This document shows, one piece after another, positions 52,701-59,282 of a stretch of DNA of 64,000 nt (within the stretch, counting starts at the first letter, position 1; every line of letters starts with the position of its first letter). A program made the position numbers and the translations under genes. This stretch comes from an uncultured Muribaculaceae bacterium (GTDB lineage Bacteria > Bacteroidota > Bacteroidia > Bacteroidales > Muribaculaceae), in contig CAJUIW010000007.1 in the NCBI GenBank assembly GCA_910586895.1, forward strand, positions 65,114-129,113, written 5' to 3'. The notes beneath the pieces are model-generated. The model searched no databases. It saw only the letters and a list, made by a program, of their open reading frames with translations, and had not been told where the DNA came from.

Positions 52701-54334
52701 AGATTGAGCGCGGCGAGATCGACATCCTCCGCGTCAATGTGGAATTCGAGGGTACGGTCGGCCGGATTCAGATCGGCTTGAGCTATGAGGTCGAGCATCA
52801 CGCCGGCATTGTCCACATGAATGCCGCCGTTGTAGAGCGTGCGGTCAATCGAGGCGTAGAGGTCAACATCGGTATAAGTGTGTCCGCGGTATGTGACACG
52901 CGGCAGCGTCACCTCTACCGTGCCCTGCGGATTGCGGCGTGGGGCAAGCGCGAGGTCGAAGTTGGCGTTGAGTTCTATGTCGCCTACCTGTTCGAGCGCA
53001 TGACGTGTGCCGCTGAACAGAGTGGCTCCGCTGAATCCCATAGTGGAGGCGTTGCCACGCAGGGTGGTGGTTCCTGCCGGTGTGCGGCTGAAATCAATGT
53101 CGATATCCATATTGCCCGGAGCGGATTCAAAGCGGGCCTGAAGCACTCCTTTACGGGGTGTGCCGTTGAAGTCGGCATCAAGGTTGACGCCGCCAAGATT
53201 GGTGAGCAGCTGGCGTGGGAGCGATTGCAGCGTGGTGAATCGTCCGGCAATGTCTGGAATCACCCCTGCGGCGGCGGTCAGATGCAGCTTGTCGATATCC
53301 AGCTCAGGCACGGCATCTTTCACGCCGAGCCCTGCCACACGGCTGTTGCCTGCTGAGAGGCTGAAGCGGTCGGAACGCTCCGTGAGGTTGAGGCTGCGGA
53401 TATGTATGTCATGCAGCGAGCCGGAGAGCGAGGCGCTTATCCCTACGTTCATGTCGAGACCGTCAAGCGCCGGTAGCAGTGGCACAAAATCGGATGTCGA
53501 CAGGCGGCTGCCGTCAGTGATGGCAAGGTCGATATTCATTGAGGGGAGCTCACGCCCAAGCGCCTGAAGGCTGCTGTAGGTCAGGTCAAGGTCGCTGAAG
53601 CGCAGGCGCGACTCAGGCATAAGCAGAGCCAGTGACTTGACTGACGCTGAGGTGGCTCCGATATGAAATAGCCCGCTCAGACTCTTTATCTCTAATCCTG
53701 AAGATTCGAGCATGGCTATGCGGCGGAGATCAATGGTGAAGTCATCGTTGGCCATACGCGGGAGCTGCATGTCGGCTCTGAGATCGGTCAGATGGATATG
53801 GTCGGGGTTGAAGCGTCCCGGAGTAACCGGGCGGTCAAGCACATCGTAGGACGCAGCCGAACGGCGTATGACCACCGTGTTGACCCTGAAGTCAAACCGC
53901 GTCGGCGGCTTGTTGCTGTCCTTTGGCTTGAGAGCGTCAATGATGGGCTGGATGTTGAGCGGTGCTCCCGCCGTAGGACGGCTTATACGGGCATCGAGTC
54001 CTATCAGCTCGGCGTAATTGACCACGATACGGCTCCGAAGCAGGTCGTACAGATTGATGCCGGCGCCGATGCGGTCGGCAGTCAGGATGGTGTCCGACGC
54101 GCTGCCGGTGATATTGACATCGTGGAGTGTTACGCGGTTGAACGGAGTGATGGATATGCGGTCAATGTCAACGTTGACCCCCATCAGCCGGGTGAGCTCC
54201 GATTCAGTGCGGTGGCAGATGCTGCGCTGCACCGAAGGAAGCGACAGCAGGATATACAGCGTGACCGGTACCGTCACCGCGAGTGACAGCACAACGAGCA
54301 GGAATGCACGCAGTATTTTATAAGTCCACTTCAT
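49703..54334 (-). CDS. tamB: TamB-family translocation and assembly module protein
   Basis: About 1543 residues from the Met at 54334 (MKWTYKILRAFLLVV); the frame runs 34 codons further up through non-typical sequence. One N-terminal membrane anchor (about 7-30), then a very long beta-rich body typical of AsmA/TamB (repeats such as LTLHDVNITG, DITLHDKLGHSATLNGWLTH), and a C-terminal TamB (DUF490) domain with PDISFGLDFPTVTSDIKRKV and SSTISSQLSNMLGQLSDKWSI (in pieces). TamB-type proteins bridge inner and outer membrane and move phospholipids or help insert outer-membrane proteins. Divergent from the purF-like gene. Confidence 0.9.
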   Translation of the reverse strand: MKWTYKILRAFLLVVLSLAVTVPVTLYILLSLPSVQRSICHRTESELTRLMGVNVDIDRISITPFNRVTLHDVNITGSASDTILTADRIGAGINLYDLLRSRIVVNYAELIGLDARISRPTAGAPLNIQPIIDALKPKDSNKPPTRFDFRVNTVVIRRSAASYDVLDRPVTPGRFNPDHIHLTDLRADMQLPRMANDDFTIDLRRIAMLESSGLEIKSLSGLFHIGATSASVKSLALLMPESRLRFSDLDLTYSSLQALGRELPSMNIDLAITDGSRLSTSDFVPLLPALDGLDMNVGISASLSGSLHDIHIRSLNLTERSDRFSLSAGNSRVAGLGVKDAVPELDIDKLHLTAAAGVIPDIAGRFTTLQSLPRQLLTNLGGVNLDADFNGTPRKGVLQARFESAPGNMDIDIDFSRTPAGTTTLRGNASTMGFSGATLFSGTRHALEQVGDIELNANFDLALAPRRNPQGTVEVTLPRVTYRGHTYTDVDLYASIDRTLYNGGIHVDNAGVMLDLIAQADLNPADRTLEFHIDAEDVDLAALNLLQNTHGRLLSLSGEGALHGPDINHVNGHVNLTDISFIDAHGTGLRLDAVTLDALSDSVGQELRLTSDMLDAYAGGSYNLTQMPKVARAIIERVLPNLTGRTEAEASRNYLGPEAPLNELKFDIRLKNTAPLESLVKLPVNVIYPINITGSLNSTERSMALNVDAPYLQQGNRLIENTALRMGLDGGSGNAPGRANMYFTTMVPTKKGNMTLSATAFGSDGHLDTQVGWHVNRERRFEGDINLTASFSRDDLRCLVTDINVNPGRMVFNDTVWTVNPAKIIYSDKRLEVNRFNVSRPGQYLTIDGVASTSDEDRLTLSLRDISLDYVFETLGIENAMFGGNATGDFYVTSAFTPHPVAYTPALDVRGLKYNYALLGDARIKSSWDADTRAVRLNALISQPNGRQSIVDGRIMPMADSLDLTFDADRIAIGFLKPFMAAFATDVSGYASGKARLWGSFKLIDMVGDIYGEDVSLTLGFTNTTYTCTDSVHLRPGRIDLKDITLHDKLGHSATLNGWLTHKCFKEPEFSFNITNARSLLVYDVPESAGERWYGHVLGNGWATVRGVPGTIDIDADISTAPGSSFTFVLSDAQQAYDYDFITFRDRNRHLKDSLNRDTTPEIVRALKERIARSEVQGPPSVYNMDISVDVQDNTQMNLIMDPLAGDRIRAYGSGRMRMTYGSSNDELRLFGTYTLARGSYNFTFQDIIIKEFNISEGSKISFDGNPYMARLDIKATYAANANLSDLDESFLSDKELKRTNVPVNALLYVTGDMRQPDISFGLDFPTVTSDIKRKVMSIVNTEEMMNRQIIYLLALNRFYTPEYMSATKGNELVSVASSTISSQLSNMLGQLSDKWSISPNFRSDRGDFSDVEVDLALSSHLLNNRLLLNGNFGYRDKSLNNNSFIGDFDIEYLLNRSGSIRLKAYNRYNDQNYYLRSALTTQGVGVVFKRDFDNIFSFLRPLRHHHDTPADTTATMERRQQPDSATVIVADTIVIAPAPQKQ

Positions 54335-54476
54335 CCAAACGGCAAAATTACGAAAAATCTCCGTCAGTACGGCACGTACAGCATGCATATTTTTGTCAAT
54401 CTGTGCAGATAGATCGCCGCGATGAATAAATAGCAATTACGGAGGAGGGGAACGCCGTTTTTTTGCAGATATTTTG

Positions 54477-54484
54477 TACCTTTG
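54477..54484 (+). promoter_or_regulatory. -7 box of the purF-like gene
   Basis: TACCTTTG matches TAnnTTTG and lies 34 nt before the ATG at 54519. A clear -33 TTG at the normal distance is not evident. Confidence 0.5.
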
Positions 54485-54518
54485 CCGCCGTAAAAACCAA
54501 CCTACATTTTATAAGTAT

Positions 54519-55928
54519 ATGGGAGGATTCTTTGGAGTAGCTGCGAGGCAAGCCTGCCGCACCGATCTGTTTTACGGTGTGGACTATAACTCTCACCTCG
54601 GCACACGGCGTGCCGGTATGGCAACATTCGATGCCGCCGAAGGCCGTTTCTGCAGGTCGATTCATAGCCTTGAGAGCACTTATTTCCGAACAAAATTTGA
54701 AAAAGAACTTGACAAGTTCAAAGGAAACCAGGGCATAGGAGTAATCAGCGATACTGATCCGCAGCCTATAGTAATCAATTCGCATTTAGGAAAGTATGCT
54801 ATTGTTACAGTAGCCAAGATATGCAATATCGAAGCGCTGGAGCGCGAACTGCTTGACTCCGGAGTGCATTTCGGGGAGCTCAGCAGCGGAAGCACCAACC
54901 AGACAGAGCTTGTGGCCCTGCTTATCAACCGGGGCAAAACCTTCAAGGAGGGCATTGAGAATGTATTTGCCAAAATAGAGGGTTCATGCTCAATGCTTAT
55001 ACTGACTGAAAAGTCCATCATAGCTGCTCGCGACAAACTCGGACGTACACCTATTATAATAGGACACAAGGAGGGAGCCTATGCCGCAGCGACAGAGTCG
55101 ACCACTTTCCCGAACCTCGACTTCGAGCCTGTGCGCGACCTCGGTCCCGGCGAGATAGTGGAATTCGATGCCGATTCAATCACTCAGCTCCGCGCTCCGG
55201 GCAATGAAATGCAGATCTGCTCTTTCCTGTGGGTATATTACGGCTTCCCGACATCATGCTACGAAGGTAAGAATGTGGAGGAGATGCGCTTCGACTCCGG
55301 CTTCAAGATGGGACAGACTGATGATACGGAGGTTGACTGCGCATGCGGAATCCCCGACTCAGGCGTAGGCATGGCGCTCGGCTATGCCGCCGGCAAGGGA
55401 GTGCCCTATCACCGCTGCATATCAAAATATACCCCCACATGGCCGCGAAGCTTCACCCCGAGTGATCAGTCTATGCGCAACCTTGTGGCGCGCATGAAGC
55501 TTGTGCCCAACCGTGCCATGCTCAAAGGAAAGCGTGCTCTGTTCTGCGACGACTCGATAGTGCGCGGCACACAGCTCAACGATAATGTGAAGGGGCTATT
55601 TGCCGATGGTGCCCGCGAGGTGCATATGCGCATAGCTTGTCCGCCGCTCATCTATGGATGCCGCTATATCGGCTTCACCTCATCGAAGAGCGACATGGAG
55701 CTGCTCACACGCCGAATCATCGGAGAGCTTGAGGGTGACCCCAACAAGAATCTTGACAAATATGCCACAACAGGCACACCTGAGTACTGCGCTATGGTAG
55801 AGAAGATACGTGAGCGTTTCGGACTGACCTCGCTCAAGTTCAATCCTATTGAGACGCTTGTGGAGTCAATCGGGCTGCCAAAGTGCAAGATCTGCACCCA
55901 CTGTTTTGACGGCTCAAGTCATTTCTGA
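54519..55928 (+). CDS. amidophosphoribosyltransferase-like protein without the catalytic Cys
   Basis: 469 residues from the ATG at 54519; the frame runs 15 codons further up through the promoter. The N-terminus MGGFFGVAARQ aligns with the class II glutaminase start MCGI-G, but Cys2, the nucleophile, is Gly. The PRTase domain is intact, with ALFCDDSIVRGTQLND as the PRPP loop. Cysteines in QICSFLWVYY, RIACPPLIYGC and CKICTHCF match the places of the 4Fe-4S ligands of B. subtilis PurF. It may use free ammonia, or act as a regulator beside a normal PurF elsewhere. Relatives starting MGGFFG are, as I recall, common in Bacteroidota. Confidence 0.88.
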   Translation: MGGFFGVAARQACRTDLFYGVDYNSHLGTRRAGMATFDAAEGRFCRSIHSLESTYFRTKFEKELDKFKGNQGIGVISDTDPQPIVINSHLGKYAIVTVAKICNIEALERELLDSGVHFGELSSGSTNQTELVALLINRGKTFKEGIENVFAKIEGSCSMLILTEKSIIAARDKLGRTPIIIGHKEGAYAAATESTTFPNLDFEPVRDLGPGEIVEFDADSITQLRAPGNEMQICSFLWVYYGFPTSCYEGKNVEEMRFDSGFKMGQTDDTEVDCACGIPDSGVGMALGYAAGKGVPYHRCISKYTPTWPRSFTPSDQSMRNLVARMKLVPNRAMLKGKRALFCDDSIVRGTQLNDNVKGLFADGAREVHMRIACPPLIYGCRYIGFTSSKSDMELLTRRIIGELEGDPNKNLDKYATTGTPEYCAMVEKIRERFGLTSLKFNPIETLVESIGLPKCKICTHCFDGSSHF

Positions 55929-55960
55929 TTCAATCAGGAAGTTGACTCTGATAATATAAA

Positions 55961-55996
55961 AAGGAAGCCGGTCCCTGTTGAGGAGGCCGGCTTCTC
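55961..55996. terminator. bidirectional terminator between purF-like and lipoprotein genes
   Basis: gaagccgg (55963-55970) pairs with ccggcttc (55987-55994). Plus strand continues tctgttta; the minus strand continues cttttttata, a strong T run. It serves both convergent genes. Confidence 0.85.
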
Positions 55997-56016
55997 TGTT
56001 TATTATGTTACGAAGA

Positions 56017-56550
56017 TTATTCGTTGGGGATAACGATACGGAACATACCGCTGCTGCTGTTGAGCTCATGACCGTCAAGATAGAACTTACGGTTGAAAGT
56101 CAGCTGGTCGCCGTACTCTATGCGTGAATCATTGAACACCTTGATGGTGTAGGTGCGTCCGTTAAGGTCAAGAATGATTGTCTTTTCATACTTTCCCTGA
56201 CCTTCGAATTCACCGATTATGATGTAGGGGTAGCCGGTGGCAGTCATCACACCTACCGATGCACCGAACCAGTTGGCGGGAAGAGCACGCGATGATGCGC
56301 TCTCAAATATCGGTTTGGTAGTAGGTACAGCAACATTGGTTGTTGTACCGTCAACGGTGATAGTCATCGGACGGTTAAGGATGTTCATGGGGTTGTTGGG
56401 GTTGAGAAGTGACTGGTTGCCGTCAGTGACATCGACAAATATCACGTAGGGGGTCAGTTCCGTTACCTGAGGATCGTCATCGCTGTTGCATGATGTCAGC
56501 GCAGGAATCATCATCACGGCAAGCAGAAGCATTGATAGGATTTTTTTCAT
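56017..56550 (-). CDS. hypothetical lipoprotein
   Basis: 177 residues. Lipobox LTSCNSDDD at residues 18-26, the acidic residues after Cys favouring surface export. The mature part is beta-rich (VIFVDVTDGNQSLL, YPYIIIGEFEGQGKYEKTII, RTYTIKVFNDSRIEYGDQLT), probably a small beta sandwich. No family recognised with certainty. Monocistronic, convergent with the purF-like gene through a shared terminator. Confidence 0.75.
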   Translation of the reverse strand: MKKILSMLLLAVMMIPALTSCNSDDDPQVTELTPYVIFVDVTDGNQSLLNPNNPMNILNRPMTITVDGTTTNVAVPTTKPIFESASSRALPANWFGASVGVMTATGYPYIIIGEFEGQGKYEKTIILDLNGRTYTIKVFNDSRIEYGDQLTFNRKFYLDGHELNSSSGMFRIVIPNE

Positions 56551-56605
56551 AAAAAGGTTTCTGTTTTTGAGGTTAATAAAATAAGTGATAAACTAATTGT
56601 TGTAT

Positions 56606-57010
56606 TTAGTCAAGATATTTCTTTACATGTTCGCTTATGCGTGCGGCAAGCTGCTCCATCTGTTCGGCAGGCAGAGTCTGCTTGTGGTGGAAGTCCATGT
56701 CATCCTCAGTGGTGATGGGGAGGAGATGGATGTGCGCATGCGGCACTTCAAGTCCTATCACCGTTACGCCGATGCGTTTGCACGGCACTGCTTCCTGCAG
56801 TCCGAGAGCCACGCGCTTGGCAAACAGCTGTAAGCCGGCATATTCCTCGTCAGTGAGGTCAAAAAGGTAGCTTACCTCGTGCTTTGGCACCACGAGGGTA
56901 TGCCCCGGTGTCACGGGATTGATGTCGAGGAAAGCGAAGTAGCGGTCCGTTTCAGCTATCTTGTAGCAGGGTATTTCCCCGTTGATTATGCGTGTGAATA
57001 TCGAAGCCAT
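56606..57010 (-). CDS. HIT-family protein
   Basis: 134 residues. The histidine triad HAHIHLLPI is near residue 93, with CYKIAETDRYFAFLDINPVTPGHTLVVPKHE (in pieces) typical of HinT-type nucleotide hydrolases or transferases. Starts 9 nt after greA on the same strand, a linkage common in Bacteroidota. Substrate is probably an AMP derivative. Confidence 0.93.
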   Translation of the reverse strand: MASIFTRIINGEIPCYKIAETDRYFAFLDINPVTPGHTLVVPKHEVSYLFDLTDEEYAGLQLFAKRVALGLQEAVPCKRIGVTVIGLEVPHAHIHLLPITTEDDMDFHHKQTLPAEQMEQLAARISEHVKKYLD

Positions 57011-57019
57011 GGCGTTGTA

Positions 57020-57490
57020 TCAGAATGAAATTTCAACAATCTCAAACTTCATGACGCCTGCCGGAACCTTGATGTCCACAATGTCATGGAGCTTGTGTCC
57101 GAGCAGACCCTGTGCGATGGGGGTGCTGGAGCCTATTTTCTTCTCCTTAAGGTTGGCCTCGCTGTCGGCTACAATGGTATATTCCATTGACATGCCGTTG
57201 GTGAGGTTCTTTATTTTTACGCGGTTGAGTATCTGTACCTCTTCGTTGTTGAGGTTGGAGTCATCTATGATACGGGCGCTGCGCAGGAGCTCCTTGAGCT
57301 GGCTGATTTTCATTTCCAGCATGCCCTGGGCTTCCTTGGCGGCATCATATTCGGAGTTTTCCGAAAGGTCGCCTTTGTCGCGGGCCTCGGCTATGGCGTG
57401 TGATATTTCAGGACGTTTCACAGTTTCGAGGTAGGCTATCTCTTCCATTTTTTTCTTATAGCCTTCCTTGGTCATGTAAGTGATTGGCAT
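57020..57490 (-). CDS. greA: transcript-cleavage factor GreA
   Basis: 156 residues from the ATG at 57490 (MPITYMTKEGYKKKMEEIA). Coiled-coil N-terminal domain with the acidic tip (ARDKGDLSENSEYDAAKEAQ) and the C-terminal FKBP-like domain (SMEYTIVADSEANLKEKKIG, SSTPIAQGLLGHKLHDIVDI). It rescues stalled RNA polymerase by stimulating transcript cleavage. First gene of greA-HIT. The 11 codons upstream in frame are not family-like. Confidence 0.95.
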   Translation of the reverse strand: MPITYMTKEGYKKKMEEIAYLETVKRPEISHAIAEARDKGDLSENSEYDAAKEAQGMLEMKISQLKELLRSARIIDDSNLNNEEVQILNRVKIKNLTNGMSMEYTIVADSEANLKEKKIGSSTPIAQGLLGHKLHDIVDIKVPAGVMKFEIVEISF

Positions 57491-57704
57491 GATAGTTATA
57501 TTTAGGTTTATTATTTGAAACAAGTAAAAAATTAAGGAATCCTGCCGTCATAGTGGCAAGACCCCATGATGCTTTGTGCGGCAGCTGCCGCGTAGCTATG
57601 TCAATTATTGATGGCAAAGGTAAGCATTGGCGACGAATAAAAAAAGATTTTAACCAATTTTCATTTTTACGGAACCGCACGGAGCCGGAGGACGTTAGAG
57701 TGAT

Positions 57705-58484
57705 ATGAATGGACTGACAGTACATATCCGGAAGTGGGTCGACGCGCACCGCAGCATCATGTATGATGTGATGAACTGGGTGGTGCTCGCGCTTGCTCTT
57801 GCGCTGGTGATATATCTGTCAGTCAATATTCTGAGCTCTGTCGACTTTATGCACGATGCCACTTACATGCGCTTCCAGCTCTGGGTATGCGTGGTGTTCA
57901 TGGCTGTGTTCTTCATAGAGTGGGTCATGTCGGAGCGCAAGTGGCATTACCTGCTTCACCGCTGGCTCTTCTTTGTGCTGTCGGTACCGTACACCTATAT
58001 AATAAGTGCGCTTGACATACATCTTTCCGATGAGGCTCTCTATTTCATACATTTCGTGCCGCTTGCCCGGGGAGTATTGGCGGGAAGCATGGTGGTGGGC
58101 TATGTGTCGACCAACCGCATCACAGGTATCTTCTTCAGCTATGTGGTGGTGATGGTGTCCTTCGCCTACTTCGGCAGCCTGATATTCTGGGCACGGGAGC
58201 AGGGTGTCAATCCCGGACTGCCCGATTACTGGGCGGCTGTATGGTGGGCTTGCTTGCAGGCCACTACAGTAGGTTGCACCATATTTCCTATCACGGTGGC
58301 AGGACAGGTGGTGGCTGCTGTCCTGGCGGTGATGGGCATGATCATGTTTCCGCTCTTCACGGTATATATCACCAATGTAGTGCGCGGACTGGTGGTGTCC
58401 TCCGGGCGTGGCAAGAATACGTCATCGTCAGCCACTGTTTCGGAAACAGAAGGACCGGACGCCTCGTCAGGGTCCGGTCCTTGA
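57705..58484 (+). CDS. ion channel protein with unusual pore motif
   Basis: 259 residues. Membrane helices at about 21-45, 58-75, 86-102, 112-131, 140-162 and 200-228, with a re-entrant pore loop before the last. The pore reads ATTVGCTIFP (186-195) where K+ channels have TVGYGD, so Tyr-Gly-Asp is Cys-Thr-Ile. This fits a voltage-gated-like or K+-channel superfamily protein (PF07885) with a changed filter. The C-terminal tail is short and polar. Ion selectivity unknown. Single gene, convergent with yebC. Confidence 0.78.
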   Translation: MNGLTVHIRKWVDAHRSIMYDVMNWVVLALALALVIYLSVNILSSVDFMHDATYMRFQLWVCVVFMAVFFIEWVMSERKWHYLLHRWLFFVLSVPYTYIISALDIHLSDEALYFIHFVPLARGVLAGSMVVGYVSTNRITGIFFSYVVVMVSFAYFGSLIFWAREQGVNPGLPDYWAAVWWACLQATTVGCTIFPITVAGQVVAAVLAVMGMIMFPLFTVYITNVVRGLVVSSGRGKNTSSSATVSETEGPDASSGSGP

Positions 58485-58517
58485 TATGTCTGTTCTATGG
58501 AGCAGGGAGCCTGAGGC

Positions 58518-59234
58518 TTAGTCCTCCTTCATGTTGTGGAACACGTTCTGCACATCCTCGTCCTCTTCAAATTTGTCAAGGAGCTTTTCGAGCTGTGCGC
58601 GCTGTTCCTCGGTCACTTCCTTGAGGTCGTGGGGTATGCGTTCGAATTCGGAGCTGATGATTTCGTATCCGTTTTCCTCGAGATACTTCTGGATTGTAGA
58701 GTAATCCTCGAAAGCGCCGTAGAGCACTACTTCCTCTTCGTCGGCTTCCACTTCGTCAACGCCGTAATCGATAAGTTCGAATTCCAGATCTTCGAGCGAC
58801 ATTCCGTCCTTGGGTTTGATTTTGAACACGCTCTTGTGGTCAAACATGAACGCGAGTGAGCCCTGAGTGCCGAGGTTGCCGCCGTGCTTGTTGAAGTATG
58901 AACGTACGTTGGCCACGGTGCGGGTATTGTTGTCAGTGGCGGCTTCCACCACGATTGCGATACCGAAGGGACCGTATCCTTCGTAAACGATTTCCTTGTA
59001 GTCGCTGGCATCCTTTTCAGTAGCCTTCTTGATGGCGCGTTCCACAGTGTCCTTAGGCATGTTGGCAGCCTTGGCGTTCTGCATCAGCGCGCGCAGACGC
59101 GGGTTAGTGTCCGGATCCGGACCACCTGCTTTGGCGGCGATGGTTATTTCCTTACCTATGCGGGTAAATGTACGGGACATGTTGCCCCAGCGTTTGAGTT
59201 TTCTGGCTTTGCGATATTCAAAAGCTCTTCCCAT
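58518..59234 (-). CDS. YebC/PmpR (TACO1) family protein
   Basis: 238 residues. YebC core: GRAFEYRKARKLKRWGNMSR, DPDTNPRLRALMQNAKAANMP, and YEGYGPFGIAIVVEAATDNN with TRTVANVRSYFNKHGG. In place of MAGHSKW the N-terminus is MGRAFEYRK, as in Bacteroidota and Mollicutes members. YebC proteins were annotated as transcription regulators, but recent work connects the family to relief of ribosome stalling at prolines. Located next to pheT, 48 nt downstream of it on the same strand being read from pheT. Confidence 0.93.
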   Translation of the reverse strand: MGRAFEYRKARKLKRWGNMSRTFTRIGKEITIAAKAGGPDPDTNPRLRALMQNAKAANMPKDTVERAIKKATEKDASDYKEIVYEGYGPFGIAIVVEAATDNNTRTVANVRSYFNKHGGNLGTQGSLAFMFDHKSVFKIKPKDGMSLEDLEFELIDYGVDEVEADEEEVVLYGAFEDYSTIQKYLEENGYEIISSEFERIPHDLKEVTEEQRAQLEKLLDKFEEDEDVQNVFHNMKED

Positions 59235-59282
59235 GGTGTGATATTGATTGTTTCAGTTACTGAATTTTTTGTATTCTCTGGT

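Noticed and set aside
52685..53356. 223-codon ORF opposite tamB
   Set aside because: Shadow frame within the TamB gene with no recognisable domain.
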